From Paucisalibacillus globulus DSM 18846 (lineage in GTDB: Bacteria; Bacillota; Bacilli; Bacillales; Amphibacillaceae): a DNA stretch of 64,000 nt. This document shows positions 19,654 to 28,672 of the stretch, piece after piece; within the stretch, counting starts at the first letter, position 1, and the number at the start of each line of letters is the position of its first letter. Location of the stretch: NCBI RefSeq assembly GCF_000482485.1, contig NZ_AXVK01000020.1, forward strand, positions 148,570-212,569. The letters are read 5' to 3'. The translations under genes were made by a program, and so were the position numbers. The notes beneath the pieces were generated by a model. That model did not search any database. It was given only the letters and a program-made list of their open reading frames with translations, and was not told where the DNA came from.

Positions 19654-19755
19654 GCACTTGCTAGGGAAATTATTGTTGGCAAGTTTTCTAAGGTAAAACC
19701 ATATTAACGTTACCAACTAACTGAACACCTCAGAATGAATTACCTTAACAAGTGC
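19654..19755 (-). other. Structured leader between nusB and folD
   Basis: Two nested inverted repeats occur in the gap: outer GCACTTG (19654–19660) with CAAGTGC (19749–19755), inner AAGGTAA (19690–19696) with TTACCTT (19740–19746). On the minus strand this would be the 5' leader of folD. No known riboswitch consensus was recognised; it may be a processed leader or chance. Confidence 0.3.
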
Positions 19756-19769
19756 TTTCAATTATGATC

Positions 19770-20150
19770 TTACTTAATTAATTTTGATAATACACCATTT
19801 ACAAACTTTCCAGATTTTTCATCACCATAACGTTTTGCTAGTTCTATTGCTTCATTTATTGATACATTTTCAGGTATGTCTGTAACATACAATATTTCAA
19901 ATGCAGCTATTCGTAATATAGTTTTCTCTACTGCTGGTAAACGTTGTAATGACCAGTTTTCAAGGTTTGCCGAAATGGTTTGGTCTATTGTTTCTTTCTC
20001 TTTTACTACACCATTTACAATTTGATGTAAAAATTCATCCTGTTTTACTTCAGTTAATCTATCTTGAATAGTTTGCCCCATATCTTCTTCTAGCAAATCT
20101 AATTGGAATAATATTTGGAATGCTTTTTCTCTTGCTTCGTGACGTTTCAT
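19770..20150 (-). CDS. nusB: Transcription antitermination factor NusB
   Basis: A 126-residue all-helical protein that binds boxA RNA with NusE (S10). N-terminus MKRHEAREKAFQILFQLD and C-terminal NEAIELAKRYGDEKSGKFVNGVLSKL match the family. ATG at 20150 is chosen because AAGGAG lies 8 nt upstream; the ATG at 20156 is only 2 nt from it. Confidence 0.94.
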   Translation of the reverse strand: MKRHEAREKAFQILFQLDLLEEDMGQTIQDRLTEVKQDEFLHQIVNGVVKEKETIDQTISANLENWSLQRLPAVEKTILRIAAFEILYVTDIPENVSINEAIELAKRYGDEKSGKFVNGVLSKLIK

Positions 20151-20278
20151 GTTCATGACTCCTTCTGCTAATCTCTTTTCAAATCATATCATTTTTATGA
20201 ATTAGACGCCACAAACTATCAATATTTTTTATTAAATATTGTTATTTCAAAGCATTGAATTTAACGACTATTTGATAG

Positions 20279-20559
20279 AAACTGTGCGGTAACTAATTAT
20301 TTTTGGTTCAGCAACGCACCCGCGGGGGAAATACGAAACATATAATGAAGAAATATATATTTTGAAAACTAAAACCAGCGTAGGCAGAATACGGAGACAC
20401 CTTCGGGAACAGCACGTGTCCGAAGACCCCGCAGCGGTGGTCTTCCGCGAGGAGGCTGAGGCCGTGCCCGAGGAAAGCGGAGTATTCTGCCGGAGCGGTC
20501 TTTTAGCAGTTACATCATTTATATAAGAGTAACTTTGATAGAATGTTACCGCACAGTTT
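20279..20559. repeat. Nested palindromic repeat element, copy 1
   Basis: This element fills most of the 506-nt gap between nusB and yqhY. It is bounded by a perfect 15-bp inverted repeat, AAACTGTGCGGTAAC (20279–20293) and GTTACCGCACAGTTT (20545–20559). Inside are the motif GCACCCGCGGGGGAAATAC and a GC-rich module bounded by GGCAGAATAC (20383–20392) and GTATTCTGCC (20482–20491). Compared with copy 3 the left module has been lost. GC content contrasts strongly with the surroundings. No reading frame; MITE- or REP-like, mobilising enzyme unknown. Confidence 0.85.
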
Positions 20560-20617
20560 ATACAAAATACAAATGAACTAATATTATATTTTCTATAATT
20601 CTTATTACATTAATCAA

Positions 20618-20659
20618 AGAAGGGTCAAAAGATATGCTGAGATACCTTTTGACCCTTCT
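20618..20659 (-). terminator. Terminator of the accB-accC-yqhY operon
   Basis: Perfect 14-bp arms AGAAGGGTCAAAAG / CTTTTGACCCTTCT around a 14-nt loop, 3 nt after the yqhY stop. Confidence 0.82.
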
Positions 20660-20662
20660 TGC

Positions 20663-21058
20663 TTATACAGAATCTTCTTCTGTAGTTTCTTTTTCCATTT
20701 GTAGTCCTACAACATGGATATTAACTTCTGAAATTTCTAGTGAAGTCATATTTTTTAGGGTTTGTCTGATGTTGCCTTGAATTTTTTGTGCTACTTCTGG
20801 AATAGACACGCCATACTCTAATACAACATACAAATCAATTAAAATCCCCTCATCTGTTAATTCTACTTTAACACCTTTACTATGGGACTTCTTACCAAAC
20901 CGTTCTACTACTCCTGTTGCAAAATTCCCACGCATATTTGCTAGACCTTCTATTTCTGATGCAGCAATTCCAGCAATTACTTCTAATACTTCGGGAGAAA
21001 TCTCCACTTTTCCATGCCCGGTATTTTCGCTCATATTCACTAAAGATTGATCAGCCAT
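20663..21058 (-). CDS. yqhY: Asp23/Gls24 family envelope stress response protein (YqhY)
   Basis: A 131-residue Asp23/Gls24 (DUF322) protein: GKVEISPEVLEVIAGIAASEIEG, then VVERFGKKSHSKGVKV and VSIPEVAQKIQ. In B. subtilis yqhY is linked to accB-accC and has been tied to control of acetyl-CoA carboxylase; the same order accB-accC-yqhY is seen here, 35 bp after accC. Confidence 0.92.
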   Translation of the reverse strand: MADQSLVNMSENTGHGKVEISPEVLEVIAGIAASEIEGLANMRGNFATGVVERFGKKSHSKGVKVELTDEGILIDLYVVLEYGVSIPEVAQKIQGNIRQTLKNMTSLEISEVNIHVVGLQMEKETTEEDSV

Positions 21059-21093
21059 TTTATCACTCCTTATGAGACTTTAGTTTTAAGCTC

Positions 21094-22455
21094 TTAATTT
21101 TCATTTGGTTCTGTAATCGGATTTTCTTCTAAAAAGTTCGTATTAAAGTCACCTTCAACAAACACATCATGTTCCATAATTAACCGATGAAAAGGAATAG
21201 TTGTATGTATTCCTTCTACAACAAATTCATCCAGTGCTCTCTTCATACGAGATATTGCTTCCTTACGTGTTGAACCATAGGTGATTAGCTTTGCTATCAT
21301 GGAATCGTAATATGGTGGTATAGAATAACCAGGGTATGCAGCTGAATCAACTCGAACTCCTAAGCCACCCGGTGGTAAATACATATTTATTTTCCCAGGA
21401 GAAGGCATAAAGTTCTTAAAAGGTTGTTCAGCATTAATACGACACTCAATAGCCCAACCATCAAATGTTACATCTTCTTGATTGAAAGAAAGCTTCTCTC
21501 CATTCGCAATGTTAATCTGCTCCTTGATTAAATCAATTCCTGTAACCATTTCCGTCACCGGATGTTCAACCTGGATTCTTGTATTCATTTCCATAAAATA
21601 AAAGTCCTTAGTTTTACGGTCAAAGATGAACTCAATTGTTCCAGCACCTACATAATTAACAGCTTCAGCAGCTTTTACTGCCGCTCCCCCCATTTTAGCA
21701 CGAATTTCATCATTTAGTGCAGGAGAAGGTGTTTCTTCGATTAATTTTTGTAAACGACGTTGAATACTACAATCTCTTTCCCCTAGATGAACCACGTTTC
21801 CATGAGTATCAGCTAGTACTTGTATTTCTACATGTCGAAAGTCTTCTATAAATTTTTCAATATAAACTCCTGGGTTACCAAATGCAGTCTCGGCTTCTTT
21901 TTGTGTAATACGGATTCCTTTAATTAGGTCTTCTTCCGTTCTTGCAACACGGATTCCTTTACCACCACCACCTGCTGTGGCTTTGATAATAACAGGATAT
22001 CCAATTGATTCTGCAATTTGAATTGCTTCTTCCTCACTATCAATTATACCATCTGAACCAGGTACTATGGGAACATTTGCTTTACTCATTGTATCACGTG
22101 CTACATCTTTAATACCCATTTTTTGAATGGCTTCTGGAGTGGGTCCTACAAATGTAATATTACACGCTTTACAAATCTCTGCAAAATCAGCATTTTCAGC
22201 TAAGAATCCATAACCAGGGTGTATTGCATCAACATTGGTTAAAGTGGCAACACTAATTATGTTGGTTACATTTAGGTAACTGTCCTTACTTGCTTTAGGA
22301 CCTATACAATAGGCCTCATCCGCTAATTGAACATGTAATGATTCTTTATCGGCTTCTGAGTATACAGCAACGGTCTCAATTTCCATTTCCTTGCAGGCAC
22401 GAATAATTCGGACAGCTATTTCTCCTCGGTTTGCAACAAGCAGTTTCTTTATCAT
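21094..22455 (-). CDS. accC: Acetyl-CoA carboxylase, biotin carboxylase subunit
   Basis: A 453-residue ATP-grasp enzyme that carboxylates biotin on AccB, the first step of malonyl-CoA synthesis. N-terminal [19 protein letters not shown], glycine-rich ATP loop [32 protein letters not shown] and the catalytic [17 protein letters not shown] are all present. ATG follows AAGGGGACG. 14 bp after accB. Confidence 0.97.
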   Translation of the reverse strand: MIKKLLVANRGEIAVRIIRACKEMEIETVAVYSEADKESLHVQLADEAYCIGPKASKDSYLNVTNIISVATLTNVDAIHPGYGFLAENADFAEICKACNITFVGPTPEAIQKMGIKDVARDTMSKANVPIVPGSDGIIDSEEEAIQIAESIGYPVIIKATAGGGGKGIRVARTEEDLIKGIRITQKEAETAFGNPGVYIEKFIEDFRHVEIQVLADTHGNVVHLGERDCSIQRRLQKLIEETPSPALNDEIRAKMGGAAVKAAEAVNYVGAGTIEFIFDRKTKDFYFMEMNTRIQVEHPVTEMVTGIDLIKEQINIANGEKLSFNQEDVTFDGWAIECRINAEQPFKNFMPSPGKINMYLPPGGLGVRVDSAAYPGYSIPPYYDSMIAKLITYGSTRKEAISRMKRALDEFVVEGIHTTIPFHRLIMEHDVFVEGDFNTNFLEENPITEPNEN

Positions 22456-22469
22456 TTTAGCACGTCCCC

Positions 22470-22955
22470 TTACTTCGTTTTTACTCTAAATAGTGGTTGT
22501 CCATACTCCACAAGTTCTCCATTTTCAACTAGAACTTCCACAATTTCTCCGGATACTTCCGATTCAATCTCGTTAAATAGCTTCATTGCCTCAACAATAC
22601 AAACAACCGAATCTTTGGAAACAGTACTTCCGACAGATACAAATGGATCACTTTCTGGATTTGGTGAACTATAAAATGTTCCAACCATTGGAGATGTTAT
22701 TTCAAAATCATAATTAACAGTATGTTCTTTCACATCTACTTCATCAGTTTGCATGGTTTCTTGTTTTGGAGTTGGTGGCTGTGATACTGCAGTTACCTCT
22801 TTTTCAACTTGTACAACTGGTTGAGGTTGCACAACAACATTGTCAGATATTTTTTTCATAGACACTTTAGTGCCATTTGTTTCATAGGTAAATTCATTAA
22901 TAGAAGATTGATCTACTAGTTTTATAATTTCACGAATTTCTTGTACTTTTAACAT
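22470..22955 (-). CDS. accB: Biotin carboxyl carrier protein of acetyl-CoA carboxylase
   Basis: A 161-residue carrier: N-terminal [16 protein letters not shown], a Pro/Gln/Thr-rich linker, and a biotinyl domain with the modified Lys in [13 protein letters not shown]. First gene of accB-accC-yqhY. The 219-nt gap to spoIIIAH holds the spoIIIAH terminator and presumably the accB promoter, which was not resolved. Confidence 0.96.
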   Translation of the reverse strand: MLKVQEIREIIKLVDQSSINEFTYETNGTKVSMKKISDNVVVQPQPVVQVEKEVTAVSQPPTPKQETMQTDEVDVKEHTVNYDFEITSPMVGTFYSSPNPESDPFVSVGSTVSKDSVVCIVEAMKLFNEIESEVSGEIVEVLVENGELVEYGQPLFRVKTK

Positions 22956-23132
22956 ATTTTAGCACTCCCTTACCTTTTTTATAATTAGGTACTAATAACT
23001 CCTCTTAGTATTTTACGATAAAAACAAGGGTAACTTCAACAAATAAATATTATTATAGTAGTTAAGCGTTTTCATCTTATTCAATTATAACAATTACTAA
23101 ATAGATTGGCGAATAAATTTCAAAAACAAAAA

Positions 23133-23155
23133 CATCAAGTCTTTAAGACTTGATG
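23133..23155 (-). terminator. Terminator of the spoIIIA operon
   Basis: Perfect 9-bp stem CATCAAGTC / GACTTGATG with 5-nt loop, 20 nt after the spoIIIAH stop, followed on the minus strand by TTTTTGTTTTTG. Confidence 0.9.
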
Positions 23156-23174
23156 CTAATCGTTTTCGTTCAGT

Positions 23175-23714
23175 TTAACTTTCTGTCATTGGTTCTGGTA
23201 CTACAGTTACCGTGACATCACCTAATTCATCGTGTACAAGCTGCATAATGTTTAAAACTTCCGAATTTGAAAGCTCGTCTCCTTGGACATGAACAAATAC
23301 TTTACCATCATCTGCACGAACAAATACATCTTGGTATTCAGCAGATGCGAGAATTACTTCTTCTAATATTCCTTCTTTAGACTGTAGTTGATCTAGTTGA
23401 TCCATTTCGTCTGTTGCTTGCTTTTTCTCTTCAACACTTGCTGTACTACTTGCTAGAACATCATCTAAGCGGTCCAATTTCTTATCTCTTTTTTCCTGTA
23501 CTTCTAAACGTAAAGCTGCAAACAATTCATTTCCTCCTGGCACTACATCCACATTGGCCTCTTCACCTGTTGTTACTGTTTTTTCTGTCGCATCGTTTTC
23601 TTCACCTTTATTTACGAAAGCTAAATCACCTGGTTCCTGTGTCATATAGTACACACTCAACACAATCATTAAACTTAGCATTGTTAACAACCAAACCGTT
23701 TGTTTTTTCAACAT
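23175..23714 (-). CDS. spoIIIAH: Stage III sporulation protein AH
   Basis: A 179-residue protein made in the mother cell. One N-terminal membrane helix (VWLLTMLSLMIVLSVYYM) is followed by an acidic linker and a C-terminal ring-building domain related to YscJ/FliF, which pairs with SpoIIQ from the forespore across the septum. Final gene of the spoIIIA operon. Confidence 0.93.
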   Translation of the reverse strand: MLKKQTVWLLTMLSLMIVLSVYYMTQEPGDLAFVNKGEENDATEKTVTTGEEANVDVVPGGNELFAALRLEVQEKRDKKLDRLDDVLASSTASVEEKKQATDEMDQLDQLQSKEGILEEVILASAEYQDVFVRADDGKVFVHVQGDELSNSEVLNIMQLVHDELGDVTVTVVPEPMTES

Positions 23715-23729
23715 TATTTATTCCTCCCC

Positions 23730-24353
23730 TTAATTTTTAGGATTTACAGAAACTCGATGTGTAGGAACATCAAGTACTCTGGAGACAGCTTCTACTACCC
23801 ATTGTTTGACTGTAGCTTTATCAACACCCTTTGCTGTAACCATGACACCCCTAACCTCAGGTTTTTTCGTAGAGACTAGGATTGGTGATTCTTGATCTCC
23901 TTGCCTAACAATGACAACTTGTGATTCCTCTGTACTTTCCTCAATTTGCCTTGTACCACCATTTTGGTCATTTTCTTCAGTCTGCTGCTGTCCTTTAATC
24001 AAATTTCTTTCATAGACTTTTACATTAGTAGAATCAAGATTTACCATTATTTCCACTTCAGAGACGCCATCAATATTTTCTAACATATTTTGTAATTGCT
24101 TCTCATAGTTCTCCTCCAATTCACTAACATCAGATGTCGCACTAGATTTTTGGGAACTTACTTCTTTAGATTGGGACTGTTCCTCTAATTCCATTTTAGG
24201 TAATTCTTGTCCCAAATCTTGTTGGGATGAGGTATTAAACATGTTAGAAACAAGTATTACTAATAAGCTTACTAGTCCGATTATGACGACATAACCTGTT
24301 TTTTTAGAACCACTTATTTTCTCTTTAAGAAATTCTTGTATTTTTTTTATCAA
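23730..24353 (-). CDS. spoIIIAG: Stage III sporulation protein AG
   Basis: About 207 residues: a basic start, one membrane helix (VVIIGLVSLLVILVSNMF), a low-complexity Ser/Gln/Glu linker, and a ring-building motif domain with the conserved start YEKQLQNMLENIDGVSEVEIMV. The TTG at 24353 is chosen because its TTGA overlaps the spoIIIAF stop and a GGGAGG/GAGGGG ribosome site lies just upstream; an ATG at 24371 precedes the site. It forms the large ring of the feeding-tube channel. Confidence 0.88.
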   Translation of the reverse strand: MIKKIQEFLKEKISGSKKTGYVVIIGLVSLLVILVSNMFNTSSQQDLGQELPKMELEEQSQSKEVSSQKSSATSDVSELEENYEKQLQNMLENIDGVSEVEIMVNLDSTNVKVYERNLIKGQQQTEENDQNGGTRQIEESTEESQVVIVRQGDQESPILVSTKKPEVRGVMVTAKGVDKATVKQWVVEAVSRVLDVPTHRVSVNPKN

Positions 24354-24982
24354 GATGCCCCTCCCTCCCATCTAACAGTTAATTTCTTATCAGTTAATTC
24401 CCAAGTTTCTCGTAACAAGGATTCAATCCCTTGAAGATCTATATTTTCTTCAGTTTTAGTGTTTTGTTTCCCTGTATTGATGACAACATCCTCTACTGCA
24501 TTTACTGCTCCCTCCCCTGCTTCTGATTGTTCTAGATAAACAATGACCTCTTCTAGCCCCTCATAGGAATATGCTGCACCATCTATGAACTGAAACTCTA
24601 AATCTCTTATTTCAGCTTGGTAGTTGTCCAAAAGAGGAGCTCTCGCTATATCTTTCAATTGGACAGCCATTTGTTCTAAAATATATGCGCCAGATGATGA
24701 TTCTATTTCACTTTTTTGCATTTCAATCAAATTTTCTACTTCTGATGCCTCTGAACTCTCATCTAGCATGCTAGAAAAGGAGCTTCGGACCGCTGCCTGG
24801 ATATCAACCTTAAATAAATAAAAAATTGGCTGGAGAAAAATTAAAATTAGTATCAAACCAATTACAAATTTTATATATTTTTTCATTCCTCCATTAGGAA
24901 CTAGTAAATCTATAATGGTTGCAAGTAAAATAAAAATGATTATTTGTGAAACCCAATTTATTAGTAGATCCAATTTCATCAT
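24350..24982 (-). CDS. spoIIIAF: Stage III sporulation protein AF
   Basis: A 210-residue protein with two N-terminal membrane helices (WVSQIIIFILLATIIDLLV and FVIGLILILIFLQPIFYLF) and a soluble domain with a ring-building fold. Component of the SpoIIIA–SpoIIQ transenvelope complex. Starts 2 bp after spoIIIAE and overlaps spoIIIAG. Confidence 0.93.
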   Translation of the reverse strand: MMKLDLLINWVSQIIIFILLATIIDLLVPNGGMKKYIKFVIGLILILIFLQPIFYLFKVDIQAAVRSSFSSMLDESSEASEVENLIEMQKSEIESSSGAYILEQMAVQLKDIARAPLLDNYQAEIRDLEFQFIDGAAYSYEGLEEVIVYLEQSEAGEGAVNAVEDVVINTGKQNTKTEENIDLQGIESLLRETWELTDKKLTVRWEGGAS

Positions 24983-24983
24983 C

Positions 24984-26156
24984 CTATCGCAGTAATAGTG
25001 TAATATTACTTGCCGTTACAATAATTACAATGCTTAAGAAAAACATGAGAGAAACTGCTAAAAGACAGGCTAGTATATAAACAATATATTTACTAATCGT
25101 ATTTAGACTTGTGATAATAGGTCCATCTGCAATTGGTTGTAGTACTGCGGCTGCTATTTTATAGATTAGTGCAATAGCAAATATCTTGATTGCTGGAAAT
25201 ATAGCAATAAAAATAATAATGGCTACCCCAACGATACCAACAGCATTCTTCAACAGTAGTGAAGCACTCAATACCGTATCAGCAGCATCCGTTAATGTTC
25301 TACCAACTACAGGGATAAAATTCCCTGTGACAAACTTAGCAGTTTTCATAGTTACTCCATCTTGAATAGCACTTGCAGCACCCTGGACCGATAATACGCC
25401 AATAAATATAGTTAAAAAAATCCCCAATGTTCCCATAGCAATAGAACGGAATAAATCAGCCAAATGAGTTACCTTATGATTTTCATTTAAACTACTAACA
25501 ATAATTAATAATGCAGATAGAAAAAGTAATGGCATAATAAAATTGGAAACCAAAATGCCGATTGCATTAATTAGAAAGATAGTAATAGGATTAAAAAAGG
25601 ATACAGATATAGCACTACCAAAAGTAGCCATTAACCCTAGCACTAAAGGAATAAGAGCAATCATAAAGCTACTCATCATACTAATGGCCTCTTTAGCATA
25701 GGAAACTGCTAAATAAAAACTATTTAAAGCGATAAAAATAAGGACAATGTAAACAACAAAGTATGCAATTTTACTTACTGAAGTTTTTTCGAATGCCGTA
25801 TGCATCGTTTGCAATAAAACAGAAAATAATGTTAATAACAATAGTGAGCCCAGTAGCTTTCCATTTAAAATCACTTCATGTAGCAAATATTCCAGTCCAC
25901 CAGTTATCAAGTTTTTTATAGAAAATTCATCATTACCTTTAATAAAGTCATAAAGACTATTTTTCTCCAGTTCAGGAATATATCCTCCATATTCATCGAC
26001 AACAACATTCCAATAGTTCTGCATTCCATCAAATGAGACATCTTCCATTAATAAATCTTCTACAGGAGCTTCGACTTGATCATCTGCATAGACAACGGCT
26101 TGTCCAAAAAATAGTAGAAAAAAAAGTAAACATAAAGTGCTACTAATCCGTTTCAT
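24984..26156 (-). CDS. spoIIIAE: Stage III sporulation protein AE
   Basis: A 390-residue polytopic membrane protein with a cleavable signal peptide (MKRISSTLCLLFFLLFFGQA, cut near VVYADD), an acidic extracellular segment and about seven to eight membrane helices. It is thought to be the membrane-embedded platform of the SpoIIIA channel. Confidence 0.94.
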   Translation of the reverse strand: MKRISSTLCLLFFLLFFGQAVVYADDQVEAPVEDLLMEDVSFDGMQNYWNVVVDEYGGYIPELEKNSLYDFIKGNDEFSIKNLITGGLEYLLHEVILNGKLLGSLLLLTLFSVLLQTMHTAFEKTSVSKIAYFVVYIVLIFIALNSFYLAVSYAKEAISMMSSFMIALIPLVLGLMATFGSAISVSFFNPITIFLINAIGILVSNFIMPLLFLSALLIIVSSLNENHKVTHLADLFRSIAMGTLGIFLTIFIGVLSVQGAASAIQDGVTMKTAKFVTGNFIPVVGRTLTDAADTVLSASLLLKNAVGIVGVAIIIFIAIFPAIKIFAIALIYKIAAAVLQPIADGPIITSLNTISKYIVYILACLLAVSLMFFLSIVIIVTASNITLLLR

Positions 26157-26196
26157 GCATTACCACCTGTTCCTTCCCTTATAAAAACTTCTCCTC

Positions 26197-26589
26197 CTAT
26201 GCTTGTGGCAAGAAATTTAAAATTGCTTCTACAACTGCCGTAATAATTGGGATTGCAAGTAACAAAATGAATATTTTCCCTGCTAATTCTATTTTGGAAG
26301 CAACAGCACCGAGTCCTGCATCTTTCGTAATACTGGCACCTAACTCCGTAATATAAGCAATACCGATTATTTTTAAGATGGTCTCAATATACATACCGCT
26401 TATTGAAGCTCTTTGGCCTAAAACCTCGATTAAACGAATAATTGAACCGATTTGGCTAATAACTGCTAAGAATATGGCGATTCCAGTAATAAGTATTAAG
26501 ATAAAAGCAAAGGGGCCACGCATGTCCTTTAAAATAATGAATAAAATGCTTGCTATGATTCCGAGTGTAACAATTTGTATGATATCCAT
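26197..26589 (-). CDS. spoIIIAD: Stage III sporulation protein AD
   Basis: A 130-residue protein with about four hydrophobic helices, including an early FILILITGIAIFLAVISQIGSI segment and the late conserved LGAVASKIELAGKIFILLLAIP. Channel component; 40 bp before spoIIIAE. Confidence 0.92.
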   Translation of the reverse strand: MDIIQIVTLGIIASILFIILKDMRGPFAFILILITGIAIFLAVISQIGSIIRLIEVLGQRASISGMYIETILKIIGIAYITELGASITKDAGLGAVASKIELAGKIFILLLAIPIITAVVEAILNFLPQA

Positions 26590-26595
26590 ATAAAA

Positions 26596-26802
26596 TTACC
26601 CTTGAAATAAAAATACTGACCGGATTTGTTGGAATAGATCTGATAAACCGTTAATAACAACCACGAGTACAATAATAAATCCAACCAACGTAACAAATTG
26701 TGCGATTTCTTCCTTCCCCATTTGCTTTAAGATGGTATGAATTAAAGCTACAATAATTCCAATACCTGCAATTTGAAATAATATAGATGCATCTGATAGC
26801 AT
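26596..26802 (-). CDS. spoIIIAC: Stage III sporulation protein AC
   Basis: A 68-residue, two-helix protein beginning SDASILFQIAGIGIIVALIH and ending SVFLFQG, the family length and C-terminus. ATG at 26802 is chosen; upstream ATGs at 26886 and 26910 lie inside spoIIIAB in another frame. An AAAGGGG ribosome site precedes it. Confidence 0.93.
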   Translation of the reverse strand: MLSDASILFQIAGIGIIVALIHTILKQMGKEEIAQFVTLVGFIIVLVVVINGLSDLFQQIRSVFLFQG

Positions 26803-26821
26803 AACAAGAGCCCCTTTCTCT

Positions 26822-27334
26822 CTATATAAGCAATAACACGATAAACAGACCAGTAAGGAAACCGAGACTTTTGGCCATTTTCCCATACTTATCCTGATCG
26901 TCTCTTGCATCCTGTAATTCTCTTTCCAAGTGCTTAATCGTTAGTTGAATATGTTTTTGTTGTTGGCCAAAATCATGTTGGCCAAGAGTCCTACCAAACT
27001 GTAAAAGAATTTCTTTTTCATTAGAACTTAGACTCGATTCATCAATAAAACCTAAAACACACTCTTCCCAGACAGTTTCGAAATAGCTATATTTGTCTAC
27101 CATTTTGTCTGCTACTGATTGAAAAAAAGAAGCACAAGGTTTCGGTATCTGCCTCGCAATAGAAGTGAAAGCATCATGTAATGGGAGCTGACTATAAAGT
27201 ATTTCTGCTTCTAAAACTTGCAGTGCATTTATTAACTGACGTATGTGCTTTGGTCTTTTAGAAAGTTTATTGCTCCACTCGAAACCGAACCATGTCGTTA
27301 CTCCTATGAAGAGAAGTGCCCCGATCCATTTCAT
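26822..27334 (-). CDS. spoIIIAB: Stage III sporulation protein AB
   Basis: A 170-residue protein beginning KWIGALLFIGVTTWFGFEWSN with an N-terminal membrane helix, a helical middle (LINALQVLEAEILYSQLPLH) and a C-terminal helix (LGFLTGLFIVLLLI); related to GspF-type platform proteins. ATG at 27334 gives the family N-terminus. Its first 68 nt overlap the end of the spoIIIAA frame, unusually long for this pair. Confidence 0.92.
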   Translation of the reverse strand: MKWIGALLFIGVTTWFGFEWSNKLSKRPKHIRQLINALQVLEAEILYSQLPLHDAFTSIARQIPKPCASFFQSVADKMVDKYSYFETVWEECVLGFIDESSLSSNEKEILLQFGRTLGQHDFGQQQKHIQLTIKHLERELQDARDDQDKYGKMAKSLGFLTGLFIVLLLI

Positions 27335-28256
27335 TAGGCACGCACCCCGTTTTCTGATAGATATTTTTTTCATTTTCATTATAAATAGACTTTATGGCAC
27401 CTGGAGATGATTGCCCTTTGAGAAGAACTATTCGCCCGAATACCTTTTTTTCAAGTAATGGCAAGATAGATGGTCTTTTCATTAGTTCTTCCAGGGTTTG
27501 GCCATGTACCGTACAAATCACTGTTACCCCTGCATTAATGGCATTCAATAGGGCTTGTACATCCTTTTCACTACCAATCTCGTCAACTACTAATATTTCC
27601 GGTGACATTGAACGTATCATCATCATCATACCCTCTGCCTTTGGACAGGCATCCAATACATCCGTACGATTTCCTAAATTATGCTGTGGTATCCCCTTTA
27701 AACACGCTGCGATTTCCGAACGTTCATCTACCACACCAACTTTCTTAGGAGGAACTTGATTCCAGCCGGAAGAAATTATCCGAATAACATCACGAATTAA
27801 TGTTGTTTTACCCGATTGTGGTGAACCAACAAATAACGTATTTAGAAATCTATTCTCATAGAGATAAGGAATCACCTTTGTTGCTACACCAATCTTCTCT
27901 TTAGCAATCCGGATATTTAAAAAGGTTATATACTGGATAGCTTTTACAGAGCCATTAACCGTATTTACTTTCCCCGCTAAACCAACACGATGGCCGCCTT
28001 CAATGGTTATATAACCCTCTCTAAGTTCGTCTTCCATCCGATATAAAGAGAACTCGCTTAACTGATTAACAATGAATGTATTGTCCTTTTTATTGGGTCT
28101 GGCTTGTGTAATCCACTCCATTCCAGAATCAAAAATTAATTCAATAGGTTGATTTAAACGAACCCTAATTTCCTGTAACTTGTCCCATCTCTTACCAACC
28201 TTTAGTTTAATTGCAGTTTTAATTTCGTCGGGAAATAATCGTAATATCTCGTACAT
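27267..28256 (-). CDS. spoIIIAA: Stage III sporulation protein AA (AAA ATPase)
   Basis: A 329-residue secretion-type ATPase, the motor of the SpoIIIA apparatus. Walker A GSPQSGKTT, Walker B-like EILVVDEIG and the sensor region VICTVHGQTLEELMKRP are present. Its last ~22 residues read into spoIIIAB, a longer tail than the roughly 307-residue B. subtilis protein, so a lost stop codon is possible. ATG start; first gene of the operon, with a sigma-E promoter 52–80 nt upstream. Confidence 0.94.
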   Translation of the reverse strand: MYEILRLFPDEIKTAIKLKVGKRWDKLQEIRVRLNQPIELIFDSGMEWITQARPNKKDNTFIVNQLSEFSLYRMEDELREGYITIEGGHRVGLAGKVNTVNGSVKAIQYITFLNIRIAKEKIGVATKVIPYLYENRFLNTLFVGSPQSGKTTLIRDVIRIISSGWNQVPPKKVGVVDERSEIAACLKGIPQHNLGNRTDVLDACPKAEGMMMMIRSMSPEILVVDEIGSEKDVQALLNAINAGVTVICTVHGQTLEELMKRPSILPLLEKKVFGRIVLLKGQSSPGAIKSIYNENEKNIYQKTGCVPNEMDRGTSLHRSNDMVRFRVEQ

Positions 28257-28307
28257 AACAAGTCCCCACTTCTTACTTGGCTTTTAGATTTTCATTTTCT
28301 ATAAGTA

Positions 28308-28336
28308 AATGTATGTAGGAACGGAGAATTTATGAC
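28308..28336 (-). promoter_or_regulatory. Sigma-E promoter of the spoIIIA operon
   Basis: On the minus strand GTCATAA (28330–28336), a 14-nt spacer and CATACATT (28308–28315) match the sigma-E -35 and -10 consensus; the -10 is perfect. Mother-cell expression of spoIIIA is known from B. subtilis. The rest of the 416-nt gap to the GNAT gene is AT-rich and otherwise empty apart from the terminator at 28406. Confidence 0.75.
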
Positions 28337-28405
28337 TGATAGAAGAGAATTAATAGAGTTAATAATTTTGTTGATAGAATTGAATGGAGTTTGTTAGAAG
28401 AGAAA

Positions 28406-28437
28406 AAACAGTCCGTTCAATTTGAACAGACTGTTTT
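28406..28437 (-). terminator. Terminator downstream of the GNAT gene cluster
   Basis: Imperfect hairpin with AAACAGTC / GACTGTTT arms and an inner TTCAA/TTGAA stem, followed on the minus strand by TTTTTTCTC. It lies about 235 nt after the acetyltransferase stop and is the only terminator before spoIIIAA. Confidence 0.75.
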
Positions 28438-28672
28438 AAGGAACTATTTGTTTTTTTATAGTTTTTTTGAGATTTTCATGTACCGCTCTAATTTCATAGT
28501 TAATTTTAAAGGTAGAAGTGCCCAATTTTTCTAAGCTACCTCTTCACTTAGTTTTACATCATTTGCCATGTATGTTTCCTCTAGTTAAACAGTTTCTTTA
28601 TTATACTGTTCCCTTAAGATTCTATAACATATAATGTGAGAGAACATTGGGTAAATATCATTCACCCTAATT

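Noticed and set aside
20157..20662. Copy 1 of the repeat as a riboswitch or leader of nusB
   Set aside because: Related sequence occurs at three unrelated sites in both intergenic and convergent settings, which fits an interspersed element better than cis-regulation.
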